A DNA stretch of 64,000 nt. It comes from Xenorhabdus poinarii G6 (GTDB taxonomy: Bacteria > Pseudomonadota > Gammaproteobacteria > Enterobacterales > Enterobacteriaceae). Where the stretch lies: NCBI RefSeq assembly GCF_000968175.1, contig NZ_FO704551.1, positions 1,054,001-1,118,000 of the forward strand, read 5' to 3'. Of this stretch, positions 48,314-58,051 are shown in pieces. Made by a program: the position numbers and the translations under genes. The notes below the pieces were generated by a model, which was given only the letters and a program-made list of their open reading frames with translations, did no database searches and was not told the DNA's origin. Positions within the stretch are counted from its first letter, which is position 1. Each line of letters begins with the position of its first letter.

Positions 48314-48755
48314 ATATTGCGCTAAATAAAAAGATAAATAATGCAATGGCTAAATAGCAGGATGCTGTTTAGTCACCATATTGCTGATAGTCTGGCGGTG
48401 TTTGGCCTATTTCTCATAGCGTGGTATTTTGACAATAGGCTTTTTTAACGGTTCACGTTTTTTCTATATAATTATTTGTCTCCCGGAGAATATGTTGAAA
48501 ACAGAGTGTGATAAAAATATAAATTGGCGGCCAATGAACAGATAATATCGACAGAGAAATATTAATGCTTGTTAAGTCTGGCAGGTGTTTTTTGAATAGC
48601 GGATTAACCTTTATCATAAGAAGGTTTGAAATATCATTTCAATGTGCCTGTTTACGGTGGTGTTATTCATAAATGAATTCTTTTTTGAAAATGGGGTCTG
48701 ATAGACATTAAGTCGCCGTCTGACAGCTGCTAACAACGTTAAAGGTAAAATAGTG
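48314..48755. other. Intergenic region between ypeA and yfeY
   Basis: 442 bases without a credible gene; AT-rich. It holds the candidate sigma-E promoter at 48674-48701. I see nothing else definite. Confidence 0.5.
48674..48701 (+). promoter_or_regulatory. Candidate sigma-E promoter of yfeY
   Basis: TGAATTC (48674-48680) and TCTGA (48697-48701), 16 bases apart, resemble the sigma-E pair GGAACTT/TCTGA. YfeY is known as an RpoE-regulated lipoprotein in E. coli. Confidence 0.35.
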
Positions 48756-49361
48756 ATGAATAAATTTTTTGCACCAAAGAAGATGATGCTCGCCAGTGGT
48801 TTAATCGGATGCTCATTGTTGTTAACTGCCTGTGCCGGTACATTAAGGGCATCATGGCCCGCTTTATCTGTTTCTCATTGGTTTGGCAGCACCTTACGTG
48901 TTTCTGATCAGGGGATGGGGGAGATCAATCAACAAACTGAGATGACTCAATCTGCAATCGAAAAGGGGGTGATGGGAAAATACCGTTTGCGTAGTGGCAT
49001 GGAAATGCAAAATGGCAACGTGGTGAGTGTGATTCAGGGAATGGAACAGGGAGAAGTGAAACTGGAATTTCACGGTTTGGTCAATGGGAAAGTGAACCGT
49101 ATTGATGTATTGGATGAGGGAGTCAACACAGTTTGGGGAACGAAAATAGGAATCCCTTTCTCTGATCTGTATGACAAGGCATTTGGAAAATGCCAGCTTT
49201 CCCATGATATGACGGAGCAATTTGCCGTTATTTGTGTGGCACCACAAAGTCAGCATGTCAGCTATGTTTTCACCGGAGCCTGGGATGGCCCTGAAGGATT
49301 AATGCCGGCTAATGATATTTTGAAGCACTGGAAAATAGCACGCATTATTTGGAAAGCCTGA
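48756..49361 (+). CDS. yfeY: RpoE-regulated lipoprotein YfeY
   Basis: 201 residues from ATG 48756 with AAAGG upstream (GTG at 48753 adds one residue). Signal peptide and lipobox LLTAC (Cys about 26). YRLRSGMEMQNGNVVSVIQG, then KIGIPFSDLYDKAFGKC and GPEGLMPANDILKHWK align with E. coli YfeY. Function unknown; envelope-stress regulon member. Placed between ypeA and the sulfate transporter. Confidence 0.85.
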   Translation: MNKFFAPKKMMLASGLIGCSLLLTACAGTLRASWPALSVSHWFGSTLRVSDQGMGEINQQTEMTQSAIEKGVMGKYRLRSGMEMQNGNVVSVIQGMEQGEVKLEFHGLVNGKVNRIDVLDEGVNTVWGTKIGIPFSDLYDKAFGKCQLSHDMTEQFAVICVAPQSQHVSYVFTGAWDGPEGLMPANDILKHWKIARIIWKA

Positions 49362-49585
49362 TGATGTGCGGTAAATGAATCAGCGAGTTACAGACAGTAC
49401 CTATTCTGCATTCTCGTTGACACAGCGACAGGCACTTTCCATCTTCATCTTTTATCTTATCGCTTTTCATCATTTCTCATAAAAACTCGGTATATAAAAC
49501 AGGGGTAAGTAAACTACCTTGTTATAAAGATTCTGGATACAGTAAAAGAAAGGGGTGTCAAACAGCGGGATAGGCAAGGTATTGG

Positions 49586-49735
49586 ATGAAAAGAGTGGCA
49601 ATCAAAAATAAATTCTTAGATGAAGTGGCTATCTTATTGCTTTTCGCCAATCTCAATGCTTATAGCAGCAGCGCTTTGGCTGCTGAACAGCGGGATACCG
49701 AAGGCCGTGAAGCTGTTATTGAGGGAAGGGCGTAA
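49586..49735 (+). pseudogene. cysP: 49-codon ORF with signal peptide at the cysP position
   Basis: The ATG at 49586 opens a 49-residue frame ending 3 bases before cysT. It starts with a secretion signal (MKRVAIKNKFLDEV, hydrophobic AILLLFANLNAYSSSALAA, likely cut at ALA-AEQ), then only 16 residues ending VIEGRA. cysP encodes the periplasmic sulfate/thiosulfate-binding protein (about 338 residues) and normally abuts cysT here. The ORF looks like a cysP reduced to its signal peptide and last codons by internal deletion. The coupling with cysT is kept, so it may persist as a leader that starts cysT translation. Confidence 0.5.
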
Positions 49736-49738
49736 ATC

Positions 49739-50569
49739 ATGTCGGTATTCAGCAAACGTGTTTTGCCCGGTTTTGGATTGAGCCTGGGCTGTAGCCTGTT
49801 TTATGTCTGCCTTATCCTGCTGCTGCCGCTAAGCGCACTGGTTGTCCAGCTTTCCAGTATGACGTGGGCGCAATATTGGCAGGTGATTGTCAATCCGCAG
49901 GTTGTTGCCGCTTATCAAGTCACATTGCTGGCCGCCGCAGTGGCGAGTGTGTTTAACATGGTTTTTGGCATGTTACTGGCCTGGATATTAACGCGTTATC
50001 AATTTCCGGGGCGCAGTTTACTTGATGGCTTGATGGATCTGCCATTTGCCTTGCCGACTGCGGTGGCAGGCTTAACACTGGCGACGCTCTTTTCTGCTAC
50101 AGGGTGGTATGGTGCCTGGCTTGGTCATGTGGGTATCAATGTTGCCAATACCTGGCTAGGCATTGCAGTTGCAATGGCATTTACCAGCCTGCCTTTTGTT
50201 GTTCGCACTGTTCAACCGGTTCTTGAGGAACTAGGGCCTGAATATGAGGAAGCCGCGCAGACATTGGGGGCAAGCCGTTGGCAAACTTTCCAACGGGTGA
50301 TTTTACCCGAAGTTTCACCGGCATTGATTGCCGGTACAGTACTCTCGTTTACCCGTAGTTTGGGGGAATTCGGTGCGGTGATTTTCATTGCGGGCAATAT
50401 TGCCTGGCAAACTGAAGTGGCCTCTTTGATGATTTTTATCCGCCTGCAAGAATTTGATTATCCGGCTGCCAGTGCAATCGCCTCTGTCATCCTTGCCGTG
50501 TCATTATTATTGTTGTTTAGCGTCAATATATTGCAAAGCCGCTTCGGTAAACGGATAGGGGGTCATTGA
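49739..50569 (+). CDS. cysT: Sulfate/thiosulfate ABC transporter permease CysT (CysU)
   Basis: 276 residues with six membrane helices. The permease EAA loop is present (YEEAAQTLGASRWQTFQRV...LP). Together with CysW it forms the membrane channel powered by CysA. It overlaps cysW by 4 bases (ATGA). Its binding protein CysP is not encoded intact upstream. Confidence 0.96.
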   Translation: MSVFSKRVLPGFGLSLGCSLFYVCLILLLPLSALVVQLSSMTWAQYWQVIVNPQVVAAYQVTLLAAAVASVFNMVFGMLLAWILTRYQFPGRSLLDGLMDLPFALPTAVAGLTLATLFSATGWYGAWLGHVGINVANTWLGIAVAMAFTSLPFVVRTVQPVLEELGPEYEEAAQTLGASRWQTFQRVILPEVSPALIAGTVLSFTRSLGEFGAVIFIAGNIAWQTEVASLMIFIRLQEFDYPAASAIASVILAVSLLLLFSVNILQSRFGKRIGGH

Positions 50570-51447
50570 TGACGGGATTTTCCGAACAAGCCGTTCCTGA
50601 ATATACCGTGGCACAACGTGCTTCCATTCATTGGGGGAAAGGGTTACTGATCGGCACGGGCGTACTTTTTTCGGTTCTGTTGTTGATCATACCGATAGTC
50701 TGGATTTTCTTGACCGCTTTTGCCAACGGCATCGACCTGGTTGCTCAGAATCTTGTGGATTCGGATATGCTGCAAGCTATCTGGTTGACCGTGATGATTG
50801 CGCTTATTACTGTCCCCGTTAATTTGGTTTTTGGTGTTATGACGGCATGGCTGGTGACACGTTTCCAGTTTCCTGGTAGGCAACTCTTGTTGACATTGAT
50901 TGATATTCCATTTGCGGTTTCACCCGTTGTGGCGGGTCTGCTTTACCTGCTGTTTTATGGTGATAAGGGTTGGCTGGGCAGCTGGTTAGGAAGTTATGAC
51001 ATTCAATTGATGTTTTCATGGCCCGGCATGGTCTTGGTGACGGTATTTGTGACATGCCCGTTTGTGGTACGTGAACTGGTGCCGGTGATGTTAAGCCAAG
51101 GCAATCAAGAAGATGAAGCCGCCATATTATTGGGGGCATCGGGTTGGAAGATGTTCTGGCAGGTGACATTACCCAATATTCGCTGGGCCTTGTTATATGG
51201 CGTTGTTTTGACCAATGCCAGGGCGATTGGCGAATTTGGTGCCGTGTCTGTGGTATCGGGGGCAATTCGCGGCGAAACCTATACGCTGCCTTTGCAGGTT
51301 GAGCTGTTGTATCAGGATTACAACACGGTCGGCGCATTTACGGCTGCGGCCTTATTGGCGGTGATGGCAATGATGACGCTGATTGTCAAAAGTGCATTGC
51401 AATGGCGTTTAAGCCGTCAGCAAGGGGAGGCCAGGAGCGAGAGATGA
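50566..51447 (+). CDS. cysW: Sulfate/thiosulfate ABC transporter permease CysW
   Basis: 293 residues, six membrane helices, EAA loop DEAAILLGASGWKMFWQV. Pairs with CysT. The stop overlaps the cysA start (ATGA), so cysT-cysW-cysA are one coupled operon. Confidence 0.96.
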   Translation: MMTGFSEQAVPEYTVAQRASIHWGKGLLIGTGVLFSVLLLIIPIVWIFLTAFANGIDLVAQNLVDSDMLQAIWLTVMIALITVPVNLVFGVMTAWLVTRFQFPGRQLLLTLIDIPFAVSPVVAGLLYLLFYGDKGWLGSWLGSYDIQLMFSWPGMVLVTVFVTCPFVVRELVPVMLSQGNQEDEAAILLGASGWKMFWQVTLPNIRWALLYGVVLTNARAIGEFGAVSVVSGAIRGETYTLPLQVELLYQDYNTVGAFTAAALLAVMAMMTLIVKSALQWRLSRQQGEARSER

Positions 51448-52532
51448 GTATTGAAATCAGTAAAATCAGTAAATCATTTGGTCGATCTCAGATACTGAAT
51501 GAAATTTCACTGAATATTGAGTCCGGTGAAATGGTCGCGCTGCTTGGTCCATCGGGTTCAGGCAAAACAACATTGTTGAGGATTATCGCAGGGCTTGAGC
51601 AGCAGAGCCACGGTCAATTGCAATTTCACGGGCAGGATGTCAGCCGGTTACATGCCAAAGATCGTCGTGTCGGGTTTGTCTTTCAGCACTATGCGTTATT
51701 TCGTCATATGACAGTATTGGAGAATGTTGCTTTTGGCTTGTCGGTACTTCCCCGCAGGCAACGCCCCAATACTAAAACACAACATCACAAAGTCATGGCA
51801 TTGCTGAACATGGTGCAGCTCGCGCATCTGGCCGATCGCTATCCGTCACAGCTTTCGGGTGGACAGAAACAGCGTGTGGCGTTGGCAAGGGCTTTGGCTG
51901 TTGAACCGCAAATCCTCTTATTGGATGAACCTTTTGGTGCATTGGATGCTCAGGTACGAATGGAATTACGCCGTTGGTTGCGTCAGTTACATGAAGAATT
52001 GAAATTCACCAGTGTATTTGTTACCCATGACCAAGAAGAAGCGATGGAAGTGGCTGATCGGGTCGTGGTCATGAATCAGGGGCGTATTGAACAAATGGGG
52101 ACGCCTCAGCAAGTCTGGCATGAGCCGGAAAGCCGTTTTGTGCTGGAATTTATGGGGAATGTAAACAAACTGCATGGTGAAATTAAAGGGGCACAACTCT
52201 GGATTGGCGGCAAAATTTTTCCATTGAATATCACGCCATTGCATCAGGGAACCGTTGATGTCTTTTTCCGACCCTGGGATATGTTGTTGAGCGACAAGCA
52301 AACAACGCGTTGTCCTTTGCCGGTGCAAATTGTGGAAGTGAATCCCCGCGGCCATTTTTCTTTATTATCTGTTCAGCCACTAGGGTGGGGAGATGACTAT
52401 TTATCAGTCATTTGGCCGGAGAATTCATCTATTCCGGTGAGGGGAAGCCAGTATTTTATGGGCGGCACAGATGCTCATTTGTATGCAGGCGACCTGCCAT
52501 TAAATATTTTGCGGTTAGCTGAATCCGCTTAA
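51444..52532 (+). CDS. cysA: Sulfate/thiosulfate ABC transporter ATPase CysA
   Basis: 362 residues from ATG 51444 (MSIEISKISKSFG); the frame continues upstream inside cysW without reason. Walker A GPSGSGKT, Q-loop, signature LSGGQKQRVALARAL, Walker B LLLDEPFGALD and the switch His (VFVTHDQEEAM) are all intact. A C-terminal TOBE-like domain follows. It energises sulfate uptake for cysteine synthesis. Confidence 0.97.
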   Translation: MSIEISKISKSFGRSQILNEISLNIESGEMVALLGPSGSGKTTLLRIIAGLEQQSHGQLQFHGQDVSRLHAKDRRVGFVFQHYALFRHMTVLENVAFGLSVLPRRQRPNTKTQHHKVMALLNMVQLAHLADRYPSQLSGGQKQRVALARALAVEPQILLLDEPFGALDAQVRMELRRWLRQLHEELKFTSVFVTHDQEEAMEVADRVVVMNQGRIEQMGTPQQVWHEPESRFVLEFMGNVNKLHGEIKGAQLWIGGKIFPLNITPLHQGTVDVFFRPWDMLLSDKQTTRCPLPVQIVEVNPRGHFSLLSVQPLGWGDDYLSVIWPENSSIPVRGSQYFMGGTDAHLYAGDLPLNILRLAESA

Positions 52533-52558
52533 TTTGATTGTTTTTTATACTAAATATC

Positions 52559-52590
52559 TCCCTGCCTCGGTGGGGAGCAGGGATTTTTCG
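52559..52590 (+). terminator. Terminator between cysA and cysM
   Basis: TCCCTGC (52559-52565) pairs with GCAGGGA (52577-52583), followed by TTTTT. Confidence 0.75.
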
Positions 52591-52661
52591 CTTAATATCT
52601 TGCTACAGTTTTTTTTATATGATTATCTGATTTTCCATTTTTATAGGAATCAGGTGATGCT

Positions 52662-53543
52662 GTGGCAAACTTGGAAGAATTGATAGGTCATACCCCTCTG
52701 GTACAATTACAACGCCTGACAGAAGGGGGGAATGCAGAAATTTGGGTGAAATTGGAAGGGAATAATCCTGCTGGCTCCGTCAAGGATAGAACGGCATTGT
52801 CGATGATCCAGCAAGCGGAATTACGTGGAGAAATTACCCCGGGTGATGTTCTGATTGAAGCGACGAGTGGCAATACCGGTATAGCCCTGGCGATGATTGC
52901 AGCGGTAAAAGGCTACCATCTAAAATTGTTGATGCCTGAAAATATGAGCCTTGAGAGGCAGGCCGCCATGCGCGCTTACGGGGCTGAATTAATGCTGGTC
53001 AGTAAAGCATTGGGCATGGAAGGTGCTCGGGATTTGGCGCAGGAAATGGCGAAAAAGGGCGAAGGTAAGGTTCTGGATCAATTTAACAATATCGATAATG
53101 CATTGGCACATTTTAATACGACTGGCCCGGAAATCTGGCAGCAAACGCAAGGAAGGGTGACGCACTTTGTTTCCTGTATGGGAACGACAGGCACGATTAC
53201 GGGCGTGAGCCGCTATCTGAAATCTCAGTCAGACAACGTGAAAATTATAGGACTACAGCCGGCGGAAAATAGTCATATTCCCGGTATTCGACGTTGGTCT
53301 CCGGCCTATGTACCGGGTATTTATCAGAAAGAGTTGGTCGATCAGATCCTGGATATCAGCCAAACAGAAGCGGAAACGACAATGCGGTTATTGGCACAAA
53401 AAGAGGGTATTTTCTGTGGTGTCAGTTCGGGCGGGGCCGTTTCCGGTGCGTTACGTATCGCGGCTAAAAACCCGGGCTCAGTCATTGTGACGATTATCTG
53501 TGATCGCGGCGATCGCTATTTGTCTACCGGCGTATTTAATTAA
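52662..53543 (+). CDS. cysM: Cysteine synthase B (CysM)
   Basis: 293 residues from a GTG (MANLEELIGHTPLVQLQRL) with AGGTGA upstream. PLP lysine Lys41 in NNPAGSVKDRTALS; phosphate loop [11 protein letters not shown]; CysM-type substrate region RRWSPAYVPGIY. CysM uses O-acetylserine with sulfide or thiosulfate. E. coli CysM has about ten more C-terminal residues. Together with the thiosulfate-capable transporter upstream this makes a thiosulfate assimilation route. Confidence 0.95.
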   Translation: MANLEELIGHTPLVQLQRLTEGGNAEIWVKLEGNNPAGSVKDRTALSMIQQAELRGEITPGDVLIEATSGNTGIALAMIAAVKGYHLKLLMPENMSLERQAAMRAYGAELMLVSKALGMEGARDLAQEMAKKGEGKVLDQFNNIDNALAHFNTTGPEIWQQTQGRVTHFVSCMGTTGTITGVSRYLKSQSDNVKIIGLQPAENSHIPGIRRWSPAYVPGIYQKELVDQILDISQTEAETTMRLLAQKEGIFCGVSSGGAVSGALRIAAKNPGSVIVTIICDRGDRYLSTGVFN

Positions 53544-53669
53544 CCCGAAGCCTGGGTAAAAATTGAACTCAGTGCCTGTTCCAAACACAGAGCGTTAGAC
53601 TAATAAAATACCATCTAAAAAGGAACAGGCTAAAGAGGGAAATGTTCCCTCAATAGTGAATGCTTGCTG

Positions 53670-54179
53670 TTATTTTTTGATCCGCATGATGACGGACTCG
53701 CCGACAATCACCGATCCACTGACTTTAGTTAACTCTTTAATTTCGTCCATGTTAGAAATAACAACGGGCGTTAAGGTTGATTTCGCTCTTTCTTCCAGGA
53801 AGGCCAGATCAAACTCTAAAACCAAATCGCCTTTTTGTACCCGCTGACCTTCTTCGGCAATGCGTTTAAAGCCTTCACCCTTGAGTTCAACGGTATCAAT
53901 ACCAAAATGGACGAATAACTCAATGCCACTATCTGATTCGATTGAGAAAGCATGGTTAGTCTCGAAGATTTTACCAATGGTGCCATCAACCGGTGCCACA
54001 ATTTTGTTACCGGTTGGTTTAATGGCTATACCATCACCAACGATTTTTTCGGCAAAAACAACATCTGGAACATCTTCGATATTGACTATCTCACCTGACA
54101 ATGGGGCGATAATTTCAATACTGCCGCTGTTTTTTTTATCGTCTGAAACCAGCGATTTTAATTTATCAAGCAGACCCAT
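53670..54179 (-). CDS. crr: PTS glucose-specific enzyme IIA
   Basis: 169 residues. The phosphorylated histidine is His91 ([15 protein letters not shown]) with His76 supporting. It passes phosphate from HPr to glucose permease, and controls adenylate cyclase and inducer exclusion. Last gene of the ptsH-ptsI-crr operon on the minus strand, 47 bases after ptsI. Confidence 0.98.
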   Translation of the reverse strand: MGLLDKLKSLVSDDKKNSGSIEIIAPLSGEIVNIEDVPDVVFAEKIVGDGIAIKPTGNKIVAPVDGTIGKIFETNHAFSIESDSGIELFVHFGIDTVELKGEGFKRIAEEGQRVQKGDLVLEFDLAFLEERAKSTLTPVVISNMDEIKELTKVSGSVIVGESVIMRIKK

Positions 54180-54226
54180 AAATCTTCTCCTAATTGTTTT
54201 AATGGGACCGTATTCTGGCTAATTGT

Positions 54227-55954
54227 TTAGCAGAGTGTTTTTTCTCTGGTAAAGGTGTCAACCAAATCCATCAATTCCTTTGCTGTTGGCTGCGTTAAGG
54301 CCTGCTCTGCCAATGCTTTTGCATCATCGTAAGTGGTATTACGGATGATTTTCTTAATGCGTGGAATCGATATCGCACTCATACTGAATTCATCCAAACC
54401 CATGCCTAAGAGCAACAGTGTGGCGCGTTCATCACCTGCCAGTTCGCCACACATGCCAGTCCATTTACCTTCTGCGTGTGAAGCATCAATCACCTGCTTG
54501 ATTAAGTTCAACACGGCTGGCGACATTGGGTTATAAAGATGAGAAATCAGCTCATTACCACGGTCTACCGCAAGAGTATACTGAGTTAGATCGTTTGTCC
54601 CAATACTAAAAAAGTCAACTTCTTTCGCAAGATGATGAGCAATGGTAGCAGCCGCCGGCGTTTCTACCATGATGCCGACTTCAATCGATTCATCAAATGC
54701 TTTGTTTTCGTTACGTAGCTGCGCTTTGAGTAATGTGAGTTCGGCTTTTAGTTCCCGTATTTCTTCAACTGAAATGATCATTGGGAACATAACACGAAGT
54801 TTACCAAATGCAGAAGCTCTCAGGATAGCACGTAATTGAGAATGTAAGATCTCTTTACGATCAAGGCAAATACGGATTGCCCGCCAGCCGAGGAATGGGT
54901 TTTCTTCTTTCGGCAGATTCATGTAAGGCAGATCTTTATCGCCCCCAATGTCCATCGTCCGCACGATGACCGCCTGATTGCCAACGGCTTCCGCCACGGC
55001 TTTATAGGCTTCAAACTGCTCATTTTCCGTTGGCAGAGCATCGCGATCCATAAACAGGAATTCAGTCCGGTATAAACCGACACCTTCAGCGCCATTACGT
55101 TCCGCCCCGGTGATATCTCGTACTGTACCGATATTGGCGCAGACTTCGACTTGATGACCATCTAATGTAATGGCAGGTAAGTCTTTCAGTTTTGCCAGTT
55201 CAGTTTTTTCGGTCAGATACTCACTTTTTATGATCTTTAATTTTTCAATGTCGGCATCAGAGGGATCGATGTAGATGTGGTTATTGGCCGCATCCAGAAT
55301 CAGATAATCGCCACTTTTGATCTGTTTGGTCGCGTTAGTCGTACCGACAATGGCCGGTAATTCCAAAGAACGGGCCATAATGGAGGTGTGAGAAGTCCGG
55401 CCGCCAAGATCGGTGATGAAACCTAATACTTTGTCCAGATTGAGTTGTGCCGTTTCCGATGGTGTCAGGTCATTGGCAACCAGAATCACTTCTTCTTCAA
55501 TGGAGCCTAAGTCAATAATGGACATATTCAGAATATTTTTTAATAAGCGTTTGCCAATATCACGGACATCGGCGGCGCGTTCTTTCAAATACTCATCGTC
55601 CAGTTCTTCCAGTGCCTTGGCTTGATCTTCAATCACGGAATAAACGGCGGCATCTGCGGTGGCCAGATTTTTTTTAATCAGGGTGATGATTTCTTGCTCT
55701 AATTCTTCATCTTCCAGCAACATAATATGGCCTTCGAAGATTTCGGCCTTCTCGGAGCCTAAATTTTTTTCGGCTGTTTGTCTGATGATTTCTAACTGCG
55801 CGGAAGATTTGTCACGGCCTAGTTTAAAGCGGGAAATTTCTTGTTCGACTTGTTCAGGAATAATTTTTTTGTGATTGATAATGATGGGATCTTCTTTCAG
55901 TAATAGCGCTTTACCGAAAGCAATGCCTGGTGATACTAAGATGCCTGAAATCAT
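54227..55954 (-). CDS. ptsI: PTS enzyme I
   Basis: 575 residues from ATG 55954 ([17 protein letters not shown]), the same length as E. coli. The phosphohistidine loop is [23 protein letters not shown]-binding C-terminal signature [21 protein letters not shown] and the reactive cysteine in GMCGELAGD are present. It transfers phosphate from PEP to HPr. The frame extends upstream to 56023 across the intergenic hairpin, and is not used. Confidence 0.98.
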   Translation of the reverse strand: MISGILVSPGIAFGKALLLKEDPIIINHKKIIPEQVEQEISRFKLGRDKSSAQLEIIRQTAEKNLGSEKAEIFEGHIMLLEDEELEQEIITLIKKNLATADAAVYSVIEDQAKALEELDDEYLKERAADVRDIGKRLLKNILNMSIIDLGSIEEEVILVANDLTPSETAQLNLDKVLGFITDLGGRTSHTSIMARSLELPAIVGTTNATKQIKSGDYLILDAANNHIYIDPSDADIEKLKIIKSEYLTEKTELAKLKDLPAITLDGHQVEVCANIGTVRDITGAERNGAEGVGLYRTEFLFMDRDALPTENEQFEAYKAVAEAVGNQAVIVRTMDIGGDKDLPYMNLPKEENPFLGWRAIRICLDRKEILHSQLRAILRASAFGKLRVMFPMIISVEEIRELKAELTLLKAQLRNENKAFDESIEVGIMVETPAAATIAHHLAKEVDFFSIGTNDLTQYTLAVDRGNELISHLYNPMSPAVLNLIKQVIDASHAEGKWTGMCGELAGDERATLLLLGMGLDEFSMSAISIPRIKKIIRNTTYDDAKALAEQALTQPTAKELMDLVDTFTREKTLC

Positions 55955-56020
55955 ATTATATGACCTTACTGCAGGTGATGACCTTTCATTAAGCCGAAGC
56001 TTGTTGAGGGTGGCTCGAAG

Positions 56021-56049
56021 CATCCCCGGATTTTCGTGCGCCGGGGATG
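56021..56049 (-). other. Strong hairpin between ptsH and ptsI
   Basis: CATCCCCGG and CCGGGGATG (9 bp, perfect) around an 11-base loop, in the 189-base spacer between ptsH and ptsI. No T run follows on the minus strand, so it looks like an mRNA processing or stability element. Confidence 0.7.
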
Positions 56050-56143
56050 AACCAAATGAAATATACCTTATTTTTCAAATGGCTGCTTTAGTAGCAGTGT
56101 AGTGAAATTTATGCGGTATAGATTGATTTGATTGAGCGGACAA

Positions 56144-56401
56144 TTATTCTAATTCACCCATTAATTTAATTAAGTGTTCAACAGCTTGTTGCTCATCTTC
56201 GCCTTCAGCAGAAATCGTTACAACTGTACCTTGAGTCAATCCTAGCGTTTGCAGCTTGAACAGGCTTTTTGCGCTGGCCGACTTGCCTCCAGAGGTCAGA
56301 GTGATGTCAGAAGAAAAGCCTTTTGCTTCTTTGACAAATTGTGCAGCAGGACGAGTGTGGAGGCCGTTTGGTGCAGTAATGGTAACTTCTTGCTGGAACA
56401 T
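56144..56401 (-). CDS. ptsH: PTS phosphocarrier protein HPr
   Basis: 85 residues. Phosphohistidine His15 ([11 protein letters not shown]) and the regulatory Ser46 block ([14 protein letters not shown]) are present. It accepts phosphate from enzyme I and passes it to EIIA proteins. First gene of the pts operon. Confidence 0.98.
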   Translation of the reverse strand: MFQQEVTITAPNGLHTRPAAQFVKEAKGFSSDITLTSGGKSASAKSLFKLQTLGLTQGTVVTISAEGEDEQQAVEHLIKLMGELE

Positions 56402-56572
56402 AGTGTTTCCTCAATAACTTAAATATTCGTTGCTAAGCCAAGAAAATCCGTCAGTGAGTCTCGTTGAATTCGCTTCGCTCTGTACAACCGGTAAATTGAT
56501 AATGAAATAAAGTGTCTTCCCTTCGCCTTTCAAGTGATTACGTTGTTGGTTACACAACTCAAAATGGATTGA

Positions 56573-56591
56573 GCCTATAATAATCATTATC
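56573..56591. promoter_or_regulatory. Fur-box-like palindrome upstream of ptsH
   Basis: GCCTATAATAATCATTATC matches the 19-base Fur consensus at 15 positions, with the right half perfect (ATAATCATTATC). AT-rich chance matches occur, so this is tentative. Confidence 0.3.
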
Positions 56592-56785
56592 AAAAAATTA
56601 ACATATTCGATGCATTCATTGTTAACTTGGCGTTTATACATGTTATTCGAATGATAGCTCCATTGAATAACCTTTTGTTGACTTGGCTGCCGATTAATTT
56701 CGTGCATCAAAATAATTACTGGTTAAATACTAAAGCTACTTGAATAAATCATCTATGAAAGCTTTAAAGTTTGATCTGATGCACA

Positions 56786-56810
56786 AAAAAGCACCCTTAA
56801 GGTGCTTTTT
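56786..56810. terminator. Bidirectional terminator downstream of cysK
   Basis: AAAAAGCACC and GGTGCTTTTT with a CTTAA loop; A run on one side, T run on the other. It lies 34 bases past the cysK stop and can also insulate ptsH transcription. Confidence 0.8.
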
Positions 56811-56843
56811 GTCGATATCATGAAAAATATTGTCGTGTAATTT

Positions 56844-57797
56844 TTAATCGTTGTGTAAGTCAGCAAATAACGCAGTACTGAGGTAACGTTCGGCCGAAGA
56901 AGGTAAAATCACCACAATGTTTTTATCTTTATATTCATCTTCTTGCGCTATCTTAATGGCTGCCGCGACGGCAGCACCTGAAGAAATACCAGCAAGAATG
57001 CCTTCTTTTTCAGTTACTTCACGGGCTATTTGAATAGCTTCTTCATTACTGATCTTAAAGACGCGATCAATCAATGTTAAATCTAAGTTATCAGGAATGA
57101 ACCCTGCGCCGATCCCCTGAATCTTATGCGGGCCTGGTTTAAGTTCTTCGCCGGCCAATTTTTGACTGATAACGGGTGAATCTTCGGGTTCTACTGCAAC
57201 GATAGTGACGTGTTTACCCTGGGTATTTTTCAAATAACGGGCAACCCCCGTAATGGTGCCACCGGTTCCGACACCGGCAACGAAAACGTCGACTTGGCCG
57301 TCAGTATCTTCCCAAATTTCAGGGCCAGTGGTTTTTTCATGAATTTCTGGGTTGGCTGGGTTGCTGAATTGTTGCAGGACAATATAACGGTCGGGATCGC
57401 TGTCACGGATTTCATTGGCTTTCTCAATGGCACCTTTCATGCCTTTCGCGCCTTCGGTCAGCACTAAATTTGCTCCCAATATTTTCAGTAGCTTACGGCG
57501 TTCAAGGCTCATCGTTTCAGGCATAGTTAATGTCAGTTTATAACCACGGGCGGCTGCCACATAGGCAAGTGCAATCCCTGTATTCCCACTGGTTGGTTCG
57601 ATGAGTTCTTTTCCTTTGGTCAGGATACCTCGCTTTTCAGCATCCCAAATCATATTGGCACCGATGCGGCATTTGACACTGAAGCTAGGGTTACGGGATT
57701 CTACTTTTGCCAGGAGATGACCATTTGCGAAATGTTTTAAACGTACTAGCGGAGTGTGACCAATAGTCAACGAATTATCTTCATAAATTTTACTCAT
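56844..57797 (-). CDS. cysK: Cysteine synthase A (CysK)
   Basis: 317 residues. PLP lysine Lys42 ([14 protein letters not shown]), phosphate loop [11 protein letters not shown], and the CysE-binding active site [10 protein letters not shown]. It makes cysteine from O-acetylserine and sulfide. cysZ, encoding a sulfate channel, lies 254 bases upstream on the same strand. In bacteria with contact-dependent toxins CysK can also act as a toxin partner. Confidence 0.97.
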   Translation of the reverse strand: MSKIYEDNSLTIGHTPLVRLKHFANGHLLAKVESRNPSFSVKCRIGANMIWDAEKRGILTKGKELIEPTSGNTGIALAYVAAARGYKLTLTMPETMSLERRKLLKILGANLVLTEGAKGMKGAIEKANEIRDSDPDRYIVLQQFSNPANPEIHEKTTGPEIWEDTDGQVDVFVAGVGTGGTITGVARYLKNTQGKHVTIVAVEPEDSPVISQKLAGEELKPGPHKIQGIGAGFIPDNLDLTLIDRVFKISNEEAIQIAREVTEKEGILAGISSGAAVAAAIKIAQEDEYKDKNIVVILPSSAERYLSTALFADLHND

Positions 57798-57957
57798 TGT
57801 TCGATTGTCCCCTAAAATACCGTAAATATGGGTTAACCATACGCTAACATCTCATTTATGGAAATAAGGTTTCAGTCTATTCTTATTATATAAAAGAATA
57901 TCTGGTGGCTATTTTATATTATTTGGATTATTTAAAATGAGTACGGTTTTTTCAGCC

Positions 57958-57993
57958 AAGCCCGTGACATATTGATCGGTTTATCACGGGCTT
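57958..57993 (-). terminator. Terminator of cysZ
   Basis: AAGCCCGTGA and TCACGGGCTT pair (10 bp); on the minus strand GGCTGAAAAAACC follows, on the plus strand GACTGTT. The T tract is poor, so strength is uncertain. Confidence 0.5.
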
Positions 57994-58051
57994 GACTGTT
58001 ACTGCTCACAAAACGGTGGGTAAAAATCGTGAGCAGAAGATGAAATTAGTT

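Larger units (their letters stand above)
56402..56843. other. ptsH upstream region and cysK terminator region
   Basis: 442 bases. A 99-codon minus-strand frame exists but lacks any family character and spans the promoter region of ptsH. A Fur-box-like sequence lies at 56573-56591, and a terminator at 56786-56810. I could not place the ptsH promoter or a CRP site with confidence. Confidence 0.5.

Noticed and set aside
56411..56710. 99-codon minus-strand frame upstream of ptsH
   Set aside because: No family resemblance, and it occupies the promoter region of ptsH.
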